64,000 nucleotides of DNA from contig NZ_JAKIKY010000017.1 in assembly GCF_023349185.1 (NCBI RefSeq), positions 1-64,000 of the forward strand. The letters run 5' to 3'. The notes under the pieces are model-generated. The model was not told the DNA's origin and ran no database searches. It worked only from the letters and a program-made list of their open reading frames with translations. Below are positions 26,491 through 35,264 of the stretch, one piece after another; position 1 is the stretch's first letter; every line of letters starts with the position of its first letter. The position numbers and the translations under genes are program-made. The stretch comes from Shewanella aquimarina. Lineage in GTDB: Bacteria; Pseudomonadota; Gammaproteobacteria; Enterobacterales; Shewanellaceae.

Positions 26491-28468
26491 TCTCGACCAG
26501 ATGCTCTCCCTGATTAAACGCGGGGAGACATTCTCTGGCCAGCTAGCCTCCTCCGGCTGTGTGATCACCATCCAAGAGTATCTGCCCGTCGTGTGCACCG
26601 CGATTCATGCGGGGCACAACCTGCGCCCTGAGTTGGTCAAGCAGTGCCAGCTCAGCGCCGAGGAGCGTTACTTCGAAGAAGATCCCTTCACCGACGAGGT
26701 GATCGCCTCGCAGCCGATCACCCTGGCGGGCAGCGATTCGCGCTTCGAGTACGATCTCAACCGCCCCAAGAGCCTGAGTACCTATTACAAGTCCGCCTGG
26801 ATGAAACAGGTTTGGCGCAAGCCGCTAAGCGCCAAGCAGCGCGCCATCAGCCATGCCAAGCACCAGGATTTCTATCGCCTGTACGAGGCCTTGATCGCCA
26901 AGCTTGAGAGCATGTTCGGCATGGTAATAGTGTTCGACCTGCATTCCTACAACTACAAGCGCATCGAGAAGCCGACGCCCGTGTTTAACATAGGCACCTC
27001 GCAGATCGATATGGAGCGCTGGGGCAGCGTGGTCCACAAGTTCAAGCGAGAGCTGAAGACCATCACGCTGCCCAACATAGAGCTGGATGCCGAACTGGAC
27101 GTGGCCTTCGAGGGCCGCGGCTACCTGATCGCCCACACCAACGCCCGCTTCGACCGCACCTTAGTGTTGCCGACGGAGATCAAGAAGGTGTTTATGGACG
27201 AGCTGACCGGTGAGGTCTACCCCATAGTGCTGGACGATCTTAAGCTGGGGCTGAAAAACGCCTTTAGTGCCACCAGCGCCTACTTCCAGCGTAAGCTCAA
27301 TCGTCAAAGCAAGACCCGCCGCGCCGACATGCTCAGCAGCGCCATCGAGCCCGAGGTACTGGAGATAGATGCCGCCCTATTCCGCCTGGCGCAGAAGGTC
27401 GACACCCTAAAATATGTCAATCCGACCAATTTGGCGGCCGAGCGTCGACGCTTCATGAAGGCTCCGAGTCGCTTCAAGCCAAACTTCGCCTATCGTCAGC
27501 TCCCCATAGATGCCAACGAGTTTAAATATCGCCTCTATCGTCTGCCCATAGACAATATTGCCGATCCCGCGCTCAAGCAGCTCTACAAGGATATCGTCAA
27601 CAAGCTGGGCGAACAGATAGACCTCTTGACCAGTGTCGGCCAGGAAGGCTTCGTCTACAACTCGCTGCGTTACCATGGCCGCCCGGATAAGAGCGCGATT
27701 GCCAACGCCAAGTTCCTGCTGTACGCCAAGGAGATCCCAGAAGATAGAGGGGAAAGCCTTAACGCCCAACAGGTATGTGAGCTGATGAAGCAGAGCGCCG
27801 AGCAGTGGCAGATGCGCTGTAAGATAGGCCTCAGCGGCGCCATCGTCGCCCGCGCCATGGTCAGCTCAAACCCGGCGCAGCTGGCGATCAGCAGCCATGC
27901 CCAGTTTCACGAGAGCGAGGTACAGCGGCTGATCCAGCATGAGCTGGGGGTGCATATGGCCACCACTCTCAACGCCAAGCAGCAATCGCTCAAGGTGTTG
28001 CGTCTGGGACTGCCCGGTTCGACCTATACCCAGGAAGGCCTGGCGATCCTGGCCGAACTTAAGGCGGGTTTCATGGCACATTCTCGTCTCAATACTCTGG
28101 CCGCGCGTGTGCTGGCAGTTGATTCCATGCTCAAGGAGCAGGACTTCTACCTCACCTATAGCTATCTGATCGATGAACTTGAGATGGACAAGGACGATGC
28201 CTTCTCGACCACGGCCCGTGTCTATCGCGGTGGAGGCTTCACCAAAGATCATCTCTACCTGAGTGGCTTCCTCGACATGTTGCACCTGTCTAAGACTCGC
28301 AGCCTGGACAACCTGCTCGTGGGTAAGACCAGCGTGCAATACCTGGATCTGCTCGATGAGCTGGTGCAGCGCGACTGGCTGATTCCACCTAAGTACAACG
28401 TCTTCCCGACCAGTAACTTAGAAGAGAGCCCTAGCCTCAACTACCTGATCGAGAGCCTGCGCACTTGA
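26477..28468 (+). CDS. N-formylglutamate amidohydrolase-like domain fused to DUF1704 (MATCAP/QEGLA-type peptidase)
   Basis: This 663-residue fusion has two enzymes. Residues about 30-260 resemble N-formylglutamate amidohydrolase: AIHAGHNLRPEL (H44, H47), DPFTDEV, DLNRPKS, DLHSYN (H156) and NIGTS. Residues about 290-660 are DUF1704, annotated elsewhere as flavohaemoglobin expression-modulating QEGLA-motif protein. This half carries HELGVH (H488, E489, H493, an HExxxH zinc site) and QEGLA with E520 as likely third ligand, as in the eukaryotic tubulin tyrosine carboxypeptidase MATCAP. No signal peptide is seen. The gene overlaps the ATP-grasp gene. A carboxypeptidase or amidase on ligated peptides is my inference. 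Confidence 0.85.
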   Translation: MQTYSLDQMLSLIKRGETFSGQLASSGCVITIQEYLPVVCTAIHAGHNLRPELVKQCQLSAEERYFEEDPFTDEVIASQPITLAGSDSRFEYDLNRPKSLSTYYKSAWMKQVWRKPLSAKQRAISHAKHQDFYRLYEALIAKLESMFGMVIVFDLHSYNYKRIEKPTPVFNIGTSQIDMERWGSVVHKFKRELKTITLPNIELDAELDVAFEGRGYLIAHTNARFDRTLVLPTEIKKVFMDELTGEVYPIVLDDLKLGLKNAFSATSAYFQRKLNRQSKTRRADMLSSAIEPEVLEIDAALFRLAQKVDTLKYVNPTNLAAERRRFMKAPSRFKPNFAYRQLPIDANEFKYRLYRLPIDNIADPALKQLYKDIVNKLGEQIDLLTSVGQEGFVYNSLRYHGRPDKSAIANAKFLLYAKEIPEDRGESLNAQQVCELMKQSAEQWQMRCKIGLSGAIVARAMVSSNPAQLAISSHAQFHESEVQRLIQHELGVHMATTLNAKQQSLKVLRLGLPGSTYTQEGLAILAELKAGFMAHSRLNTLAARVLAVDSMLKEQDFYLTYSYLIDELEMDKDDAFSTTARVYRGGGFTKDHLYLSGFLDMLHLSKTRSLDNLLVGKTSVQYLDLLDELVQRDWLIPPKYNVFPTSNLEESPSLNYLIESLRT

Positions 28469-28474
28469 CCCTCC

Positions 28475-28509
28475 GTCATGGTGGCTCGGCATCGCCCAGC
28501 CACCATGAC
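28475..28509 (+). other. Long hairpin after the FGase-DUF1704 gene
   Basis: A perfect 12-base stem, GTCATGGTGGCT / AGCCACCATGAC, with an 11-base loop begins 6 bases after the stop codon. No T run follows, so termination may need Rho, or the hairpin may stabilise the 3' end of the maoP-led transcript. Confidence 0.6.
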
Positions 28510-28610
28510 GCCAACCATTTCACATCCTCGATTCACCTCGCTAGCCTACAGGCAGTTTTACCAAGCCAATCCCCTGAACATCACCATTCGCTTAGCTATC
28601 GCCTTGTCCA

Positions 28611-28654
28611 ACTCAGCTCAGCTCAGTTCAGCTCAGCTCAGCTCAGCTCAGCAG
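28611..28654. repeat. Pentanucleotide repeat (CTCAG)n
   Basis: Eight near-perfect units of CTCAG (one reads TTCAG) lie in the gap between the FGase-DUF1704 and PAP2 genes, followed by a looser GCTGAGGGTT duplication at about 28663-28685. The rest of the 28469-28792 gap shows no gene; a reading frame across it is only a by-product of the repeat. Confidence 0.88.
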
Positions 28655-28792
28655 AGACTAAAGCTGAGGGTTGGGCTGAGGGTTAAGCCGAGAGTTGTGC
28701 CAAGAGTTGTGCAGACTGTGAGGCAACAAGCTTTGCAAGCCCTCAGATTTCCCTTAGGCTAGAGCTTCCTTCTCCCATAGATACCCAAATCC

Positions 28793-29455
28793 ATGCTAAA
28801 ACACCTCTTTCCCAGTAGCCCCAAAGGCGCCCTGATCCTCTATGGTTTGCTACTTGCCCTGGTGCTGTTCTCGGTTCATTTTATCGACCGCCAGCTGGCC
28901 GATCTGATGCATGCACAAGAGCTCTCTCACCCAGGGTTAAAACTATTGAGTAAGATGCCACTGCTGCTGGAGTTTCTCGCGGGGCTGACTATCTTCGCCT
29001 GCATTAGCGAGCGATTTCGCGCCAGGTTTCAGGCCCTGGCACTGGAACTGGTGCTCACCCTAATATTTGCCTTCTCCATTCGCTGGGTCGCCAAATGGAG
29101 TTTCGGTCGTACCTGGCCTGAGAGCTGGATAACCCTGGGCGATGGCCACAATCCCTCCTGGGTCGCCGATCGCATCGAGGCCTTTCATCCCTTTGCCCAG
29201 GGACTTGCCTACGACTCCTTCCCCTCGGGTCATGCCCTGCTGACCTTCGCCCTCGCCTTCACCTTCTGGCGCCATATGCCCAAGCTGATGCTCCTCTGGA
29301 TAGGCTGTATGCTGGCCGTCATCGCCGGGCAATTGAGCCTGAACTATCACTATCTTGGGGATCTGCTCGCCGGGGCCAGCTTTGGCCTGCTCGCCAGCCA
29401 ATTGGCGCTGACGCTGCCCCCTTGGTTCAAGGGACGCATGGGAATCTCGACCTAG
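28793..29455 (+). CDS. PAP2-family membrane phosphatase
   Basis: This 220-residue protein has about six helices and the PAP2 acid phosphatase motifs: KWSFGRTWP (in place of the standard KxxxxxxRP), PSGH in YDSFPSGHALLTFA, and NYHYLGDLLAG with the catalytic His and Asp. PAP2 membrane enzymes remove phosphate from lipids such as phosphatidylglycerophosphate or undecaprenyl diphosphate, or from lipid A. The first motif is unusual, so the substrate is not assigned. Confidence 0.87.
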   Translation: MLKHLFPSSPKGALILYGLLLALVLFSVHFIDRQLADLMHAQELSHPGLKLLSKMPLLLEFLAGLTIFACISERFRARFQALALELVLTLIFAFSIRWVAKWSFGRTWPESWITLGDGHNPSWVADRIEAFHPFAQGLAYDSFPSGHALLTFALAFTFWRHMPKLMLLWIGCMLAVIAGQLSLNYHYLGDLLAGASFGLLASQLALTLPPWFKGRMGIST

Positions 29456-29587
29456 CCTAGATCTATGTAAAAAAAACGTTAAACCATCCTGTATTTATTA
29501 GTAAAAAAGGCGTAATTTTAAGGGTGTCGCCGCATTTTATTCTACTATTGTCTAAGGCCTCAGCCTTAAATTGAGACGGAAAAAACT

Positions 29588-31027
29588 ATGAGAGAAGTTA
29601 ATTTTCGCACCATAGACAAACTCTTCATCAAGATGTCTATTAACGATAAATTCTGGGTCATCGGGGCGCTATTTTTCATCGCCATCACCTGTCTCGGCGT
29701 CAGCCGCTACCAGGAGAGCATAGACACCATAGAGCAAGGCTCCATGATGGCGCTAGAGGGCGAACTATCGGGCATGGTTCGCGCCCTAGAGGCCAGCGGC
29801 CAAACCGATAAGTTTGCCAGCCTGAATATCCAGCAGAGCGGTCAGGTCAGCTCCAGCCGCACCCAAGACAGCATTACCGCCGTGGTGCGCAGCGCTTCGG
29901 GGCAGAATCTATCCCTGACGCAGAATGTCGCCAGCCGTGAGCGAGACGCCAGACAATCGGCCCTCTACAGCCTGCTGCTGACCTATCTCTGGTTGCTGCC
30001 CTTCTCCGTCCTGCTCTACTGGAACGCCACCTTTATCGGCGGCGCCCTCTGGGTGCTGTGGACCACCACCAAGAATATCGCCAAGGGCGACCTCACCTCG
30101 CGCCTGGGCTTCCACCCGGGCCGCGACGAGTTTGGTACCATAGGCTGTGCCCTGGATAACGCCATGGACACACTCACCGAACTCGTGGTGACGGTCAAGG
30201 ATAGCGCCGAGACCTTGCATAATACAGCCAGTTCATTTGCCTCAGAAAACCAAGAAAGTGAGCGCCAGATAGAGCAGCAGTACCTCTCTCTCGACTCAGT
30301 GGCCACCGCCATGGAAGAGATGACGGCTTCCGCCGGAGAGGTCTCTAACATCTCCAACAGCTCGGTGGAAAAGGTAGAGCAAAACTCGCAATCTGTGCGT
30401 CAGAGTTACGAGCGGGTGCAGAAGGCGATCAAGGATATCGAGCAGCTCTCGGGCTTCATCGAGCAGACCTCAGACTCGGTTAGCACCCTCAAGGTCAACG
30501 CCACCAAGATCAACGAGGTGATCACCACCATCAACGCCATCTCGGAGCAGACCAACCTGCTGGCGCTCAACGCCGCCATCGAGGCAGCCCGCGCCGGAGA
30601 GATGGGCCGCGGCTTCGCCGTGGTTGCTGATGAGGTAAGAACCCTGGCCAGCCGTACGCAGTCAGCGACGGTAGAGATCCAGGCGATGATCGAGAACCTG
30701 CAGCAGGAAACCAACAATATCGACAACATCACCCAGCGCACGGTTAAGCAGGCCCAATCCAGCCAGTCGCTGATCACCGAGATAGGCACAGACGTCAGCG
30801 CCATCAACGAATCATCGCAATCGGTGATCGACATGAGCTTCCAGATAGCGGCTTCCTCGGAGGAGCAAAGCGCCGTGGCCAACGATATCGCCTCGGAGCT
30901 GAGTGAGATTAGACAGCAGGCTAACGTGATCAAGGAGCTGGCTAACCAGTCTTCAATCGGTGTCAGTCAGCTATCACAGGCCTCTGAGAGTCTGGGCACC
31001 ATCCTGGCCCGCTACCAGACCGCCTAA
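29588..31027 (+). CDS. Methyl-accepting chemotaxis protein
   Basis: This 479-residue chemoreceptor signals to CheA/CheW. A first helix (about 22-38) and a second membrane region (about 125-158) enclose a short periplasmic part of roughly 85 residues. A HAMP-like linker (about 150-200) and a coiled-coil signalling domain follow. The hairpin tip is classical: TINAISEQTNLLALNAAIEA (about 314-333), then ARAGEMGRGFAVVADEVRTL. The sensor region is too small for a known Cache or 4HB fold, so the ligand is unknown. No adapter-binding C-terminal pentapeptide is seen. Confidence 0.95.
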   Translation: MREVNFRTIDKLFIKMSINDKFWVIGALFFIAITCLGVSRYQESIDTIEQGSMMALEGELSGMVRALEASGQTDKFASLNIQQSGQVSSSRTQDSITAVVRSASGQNLSLTQNVASRERDARQSALYSLLLTYLWLLPFSVLLYWNATFIGGALWVLWTTTKNIAKGDLTSRLGFHPGRDEFGTIGCALDNAMDTLTELVVTVKDSAETLHNTASSFASENQESERQIEQQYLSLDSVATAMEEMTASAGEVSNISNSSVEKVEQNSQSVRQSYERVQKAIKDIEQLSGFIEQTSDSVSTLKVNATKINEVITTINAISEQTNLLALNAAIEAARAGEMGRGFAVVADEVRTLASRTQSATVEIQAMIENLQQETNNIDNITQRTVKQAQSSQSLITEIGTDVSAINESSQSVIDMSFQIAASSEEQSAVANDIASELSEIRQQANVIKELANQSSIGVSQLSQASESLGTILARYQTA

Positions 31028-31033
31028 ACTAAA

Positions 31034-31918
31034 TCATCCCCAGATCACCAAGATGGCCGCCACTGCGATAAGCAGTAAGGCGGTCATCTCCTTCGGCTTG
31101 ACCTTCTGTTTAAGATAGCCCCCCGCCACGATTAGGGTAAAGAACACCTCAACTTGCCCTAAGGTCTTCACATAAGGCACCGCCTCTAAGGCCATGGCAC
31201 TGAACCAACCGATAGAACCCAAGCAGCTGGTGATGCTGATGGCCAGAGTCAACTTAGGCCTGCGCCACAGCGCGGCCAGGGTCTGATGGTCCCGCCACCA
31301 GAGAAATAGCAACAAGATGACTGTCTGCAGGCTTATTACCCAAAACAGCACCCAGGCGGCGCTGTGAGGAAAGGGCAAGGCCAGCACCAGGCTCGCCTCT
31401 CTGACCCAGAGTGAGGTGAGCGCAAAGGCGCTGCCACAGGCAAGCCCCAGCAGTAACACTTGAGGTGAAAGTCTGGCAACGCCCGCCCCCTTGCTCATCA
31501 AAAGTACGGCCACTGCGCCAATCACCACGCCGAGCCAGCCAAGTAAACTTAACTGAGTACCAAAAAACAGCGCGCCAAACACAGCGGCGACAATTGCCTC
31601 ACTCTTGGCCAGACCCGCCCCTATGGCGAAGTCTCTTAGCTGAAACAGCTTCACCATCAAACCCGTGGCCACAATCTGCATCAAGGCGGCGCCGAGCACG
31701 AAACTCCAGAAAGGGGCGGGAAACGGCGAGGCGCCAATGGCCTGTTCAGGCGGCAGCCAGAGATAGAGGGCCATGAGATAACAGGCGGCGATAGGACCCG
31801 CCCAAATAAAGCGCGCCAGTGTCACCCCGGCCACCTTGACATCACGACTCAGCTGACTCTGCAGAGCATTTCGCCAGGACTGCATGAAGGCGGCGAGAAA
31901 GGTAAATACGATCCACAT
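31034..31918 (-). CDS. EamA/DMT-family transporter
   Basis: This 294-residue protein has about ten membrane helices in two repeats of the drug/metabolite transporter fold, with small-residue-rich helices (GAALMQIVATGLMVKLFQLRDFAIGAGLAKSEA is characteristic of the family's central region; key piece GLAKSEAIVAAVFGALFFG). The substrate cannot be told from sequence. It lies tail to tail with the chemoreceptor gene, 6 bases apart. Confidence 0.87.
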   Translation of the reverse strand: MWIVFTFLAAFMQSWRNALQSQLSRDVKVAGVTLARFIWAGPIAACYLMALYLWLPPEQAIGASPFPAPFWSFVLGAALMQIVATGLMVKLFQLRDFAIGAGLAKSEAIVAAVFGALFFGTQLSLLGWLGVVIGAVAVLLMSKGAGVARLSPQVLLLGLACGSAFALTSLWVREASLVLALPFPHSAAWVLFWVISLQTVILLLFLWWRDHQTLAALWRRPKLTLAISITSCLGSIGWFSAMALEAVPYVKTLGQVEVFFTLIVAGGYLKQKVKPKEMTALLLIAVAAILVIWG

Positions 31919-32066
31919 AGGCGCTACTCAGATAAAGGGGGTATTAGCCTAGCGCTTAAACAGCCTTGGTGCGAGTGAAAATGGCTCATGGACAGTGAGT
32001 CATGTGATTAAGCTTTAGGACGATGGCAGGCTAAAGCGCAGGTGCCTGAGACAATTTAACGAACAA

Positions 32067-32092
32067 CAAAAAGCCCCGCACAGGCGGGGCTT
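32067..32092 (-). terminator. Terminator of kdsA
   Basis: An AAGCCCCGC / GCGGGGCTT stem with a 4-base loop is followed by a run of T residues on the minus strand, 60 bases past the kdsA stop. Confidence 0.9.
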
Positions 32093-32151
32093 CAGCATTA
32101 TGTCGACCTCAATGTCGACCTCGGTTTACAGCAGTCTGAGTGAAGTCTAGC

Positions 32152-33000
32152 TTACTTGCTGGTATCGATTGGGTCGAAAGACTTCACCAGATCGTCGATC
32201 GCCTTCATCTGGGTCAAGTAGTTTTCCAGCTGATGCAGTGGCAAGGCACATGGACCGTCACACTTGGCATTGTCTGGATCCGGATGAGCCTCGATAAACA
32301 GACCCGCCAAGCCCAGCGCCATGCCGCTACGAGCTAGCTCTGTGGCCTGGGCACGACGACCGCCCGCGCTGTCACTGCGTCCACCTGGGCGCTGCAGGGC
32401 ATGGGTAGCATCGAAGATCACAGGGTAGCCTGACTGCTTCATCTCATCCATGCCTAGCATGTCGACCACCAGGTTGTTGTAGCCGAAGCAAGAGCCGCGC
32501 TCGCACAGGATAATCTCGTCGTTACCCGCCTCGTTAAACTTGGTGATGATGTGGCGCATCTCATGGGGCGCCAGGAACTGTGGCTTCTTCACGTTGATGA
32601 TGGCACCTGTCTTGGCCATGGCCACCACAAGATCTGTCTGACGCGCCAGGAAGGCCGGTAGCTGAATGATATCCACCACCTCGGCTACAGGCTGACACTG
32701 GTACGGCTCGTGCACGTCGGTGATCAGTGGCAGATTAAAGGTGTCTTTGATCTCCTGGAAGATCTTCAGTCCCTCTTCCATGCCAGGGCCGCGATAGGAG
32801 TTAACCGATGAGCGGTTCGCCTTGTCGAACGATGCCTTAAACACATAAGGGATCCCCAGCTTCTGAGTAACTTCCGCATAGGTCTCGGCGATCTGCATGG
32901 CCAGGTCTCGCGACTCGAGCACATTCATGCCACCAAACAGGACAAAAGGCTTGTCGTTTGCAATTTCAATGCTACCTAACTTTATGGTTTTATTACTCAT
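32152..33000 (-). CDS. kdsA: 3-deoxy-8-phosphooctulonate (KDO-8-P) synthase
   Basis: KdsA condenses phosphoenolpyruvate with arabinose 5-phosphate to make KDO-8-phosphate for lipopolysaccharide. The 282-residue product shows the typical FKASFDKANRSSVNSYRGPGMEEGL, DVHEPYQ, KPQFLAP and DATHALQRPGG stretches. The ATG at 32998-33000 is chosen, with AGAGAGAAG upstream, over an in-frame ATG ten codons earlier. In E. coli kdsA ends the hemA-prfA-prmC-ychQ-ychA operon; here a DUF819 permease gene intervenes. Confidence 0.97.
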   Translation of the reverse strand: MSNKTIKLGSIEIANDKPFVLFGGMNVLESRDLAMQIAETYAEVTQKLGIPYVFKASFDKANRSSVNSYRGPGMEEGLKIFQEIKDTFNLPLITDVHEPYQCQPVAEVVDIIQLPAFLARQTDLVVAMAKTGAIINVKKPQFLAPHEMRHIITKFNEAGNDEIILCERGSCFGYNNLVVDMLGMDEMKQSGYPVIFDATHALQRPGGRSDSAGGRRAQATELARSGMALGLAGLFIEAHPDPDNAKCDGPCALPLHQLENYLTQMKAIDDLVKSFDPIDTSK

Positions 33001-33071
33001 CGCTACTTCTCTCTTAAGAAGCCGGGGCAACCCCGGCAGGAATCAAATACGTTAGTGCATTTCGAGCCCTA

Positions 33072-34349
33072 TTACTGGGCGACGACCTGCAAAATCTGAC
33101 CACACACCCAGGCCATATAGGTGCCTACAGCATAGCCTAATACGGCCAGGAGTACACCGACAGGTGCCAGAGCCGGATGGAAAGCTGCGGCCACCACGGG
33201 CGCCGAAGCGGCACCGCCCACGTTAGCCTGACTGCCCACCGCCATATAAAACAGCGGTGCACGAATCAGCTTGGCCACCAGCAACATGAAACCGGCATGG
33301 ACGACCATCCAGATGATGCCGATGGCGAAATACCAGAGGTTGGCCGGGTCGAATAGTTTCAACACATCCATATGCAGGCCGATAGTCGCCACCAGAATAT
33401 AGAGGAAAGCCGAGGCGACCTTAGAGGCGCCAGCCGCCTCGAGATGGCGCACAGGGGTGAACGACATGGCCAGACCTATGGTAGTCACTGTCACGATCAG
33501 CCAGAAGAACTTAGACGTCAGGCTGTAGTCGCGGGTCCAGGGATAGTTCGCCTCGAAGAAGGGCCCCAGGAAATCGGCGATCACATGGGCAAGACCCGTG
33601 ATACCAAAGCCCACGGCGACGATCATCATCAGATCTCTCAGGCTGGCGATACGGGCATTTTCGGCGTGATACTTCTCCACCTTCAACTTAAGCGTCTCGA
33701 TGGCACGGGTATCGGCGCCCGTCTTGGCATCGATCTCCTTGGCCTTAGAGGCCATAAACAGCAGCACGGCCATCCAGATGTTGGCCACGATCACATCGAC
33801 CGTCACCATGATGGAAAAGATGTTGCCACCGGCCTCGTAGATTTCCTTCATCGCCGCCTGGTTGGCGCCGCCGCCGATCCAGCTGCCGGCCAGGGTGGTC
33901 ATGCCGCGCCATACCGCGTCGGGGCCGCTCACCCCGAGGATCTCTGGGTTGAGGGTCGACACGATAAGCAAGGCGATGGGGCCACCTATCACTATGCCGA
34001 CTGTGCCGGTTAAAAACATCACAATCGCCTTGGGGCCCAGGCTTAGGATCGCCTTGAGGTCGACACTTAAGATCAATAGCACCAGACAGGCAGGCAATAG
34101 ATAGCGGGAGGCGACAAAGTAGAGGTTTGACGTATCGCCATCCAGAATATGGAATGAGTTAAGCAGTGAAGGCAAGAAGTAGCACAGCAGCAGCGCAGGA
34201 ATAAAACGGTAGAACTTCACCCAGAATGGGTGTTGGCTGCTGTTGGTGTAAAACACGAATCCTAAGATCACCGCCAGCAGGCCCAGGCCCGTGGCGTCAT
34301 TGGTGACTAAGGCTGCGGCGTCATTGCTGACTAATGCGGTACTGCTCAT
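33072..34349 (-). CDS. DUF819-family membrane protein
   Basis: This 425-residue protein is very hydrophobic with about ten helices. GGPIALLIVS, the glycine-rich loop GSWIGGGANQAAMKE and MAVGSQANVGGAASAPVVAAA are features of the DUF819 (YjcL) family, which resembles ion-coupled symporters. Function is not established. It lies 71 bases before kdsA and 126 bases after sirB1 on the same strand, an insertion relative to the E. coli order. The start region contains a short repeat (ALVSNDAAALVTNDAT). Confidence 0.85.
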   Translation of the reverse strand: MSSTALVSNDAAALVTNDATGLGLLAVILGFVFYTNSSQHPFWVKFYRFIPALLLCYFLPSLLNSFHILDGDTSNLYFVASRYLLPACLVLLILSVDLKAILSLGPKAIVMFLTGTVGIVIGGPIALLIVSTLNPEILGVSGPDAVWRGMTTLAGSWIGGGANQAAMKEIYEAGGNIFSIMVTVDVIVANIWMAVLLFMASKAKEIDAKTGADTRAIETLKLKVEKYHAENARIASLRDLMMIVAVGFGITGLAHVIADFLGPFFEANYPWTRDYSLTSKFFWLIVTVTTIGLAMSFTPVRHLEAAGASKVASAFLYILVATIGLHMDVLKLFDPANLWYFAIGIIWMVVHAGFMLLVAKLIRAPLFYMAVGSQANVGGAASAPVVAAAFHPALAPVGVLLAVLGYAVGTYMAWVCGQILQVVAQ

Positions 34350-34475
34350 CTCATCTCCCTTTTATTTTTCTATTCGTTATTTATTGTTGTAGTTATAGCG
34401 ATGGCCGCAGGCAGCTTGTGGCGCCCATGGTAAATTTAGCCCCGGGTCAGGCCTTCCCGGCCTGGCCCCTGAGGG

Positions 34476-35264
34476 TTAATGATAGACCTCAACCTCGTCG
34501 TTGAGCTCTTTTAACTGTAATTTGACCAGCTCGGTCACAGGGTCGTGGGGACTGTTATCGACAAAGTGTCGTAGGTCCGCCGCCGCGACGCTGATACAAC
34601 CTAGCTGCTGGGCGATAAAGGCCCGCTCCCGGTTAAGATTCAGGTCATCTTCGTGCCACTGCAGCAGCAAGTTACAGCACTCCATGGCGCTCTCAAACTT
34701 GCTCGCGAGAATGGCTCCGGCCTTGAGTTCGTGCAGCATGCGTGACAGCAGGCGCTTGAGGCTCGCGGGCTTCAGATAACGTGGCTTAAAGGGCGCGCCA
34801 TTGCCTAACTCGCCGCGCACCAACACATGCAGTTGATGACGAGTCAGCGATTGCCCGGTGAGCGGGTCGATATAGCGCACCTTGTCGTCGATACGACAGC
34901 TTAGCACTGTGGTGCCCGGCAACAGCAGCGGCTGCAATACCAGGTCCAGTTGCTTACCCAGCAGCATAAGCACAGTCGCCAGCGTGGTACTGTTGCCCTG
35001 ACGCGTGGTGATACAGCTGGCCAGATCTGCCGCCTCTATACTGAAATAGGACTCTCGAGCACAGAAGCCGAGATCCTGATAGAACCATTGCAGCAGCGCC
35101 TCAAGACGGGCTTCTCTGTCGACCAAATAGTGGCTAAGTACAGCACCCGCCAGCTCGTACCAGGCCCACTTAGCCGCTTCCTTATCGGAAAATCCCAGGT
35201 GCTCGGAAATATCAAAGGCGCTCTCTGGCAGAGAGAGCGCCTCGTTTAAGATCAGGTTTGTCAT
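34476..35264 (-). CDS. sirB1: SirB1 family protein
   Basis: This 262-residue protein has a transglutaminase-like N-terminal region (CITTRQGNSTTLATVLMLLGKQLDL) and a TPR-like C-terminal part (ERAFIAQQLGCISVAAADLRHFV), the layout of SirB1/YchA. The cysteine of CARESYF and C-I-T-T in the core are present, but activity is unproven in the family. It overlaps sirB2 at base 35264. Position beside sirB2 and near kdsA and prmC matches E. coli ychQ-ychA. Confidence 0.9.
   Translation of the reverse strand: MTNLILNEALSLPESAFDISEHLGFSDKEAAKWAWYELAGAVLSHYLVDREARLEALLQWFYQDLGFCARESYFSIEAADLASCITTRQGNSTTLATVLMLLGKQLDLVLQPLLLPGTTVLSCRIDDKVRYIDPLTGQSLTRHQLHVLVRGELGNGAPFKPRYLKPASLKRLLSRMLHELKAGAILASKFESAMECCNLLLQWHEDDLNLNRERAFIAQQLGCISVAAADLRHFVDNSPHDPVTELVKLQLKELNDEVEVYH

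Noticed and set aside
28465..28762. Two overlapping frames of 73 and 94 codons across the CTCAG repeat
   Set aside because: Their low-complexity middle is the simple repeat itself, and there is no ribosome site or family likeness.
30406..30933. Minus-strand frame of 175 codons opposite the chemoreceptor
   Set aside because: It is antisense to the conserved signalling domain and has no features of its own.
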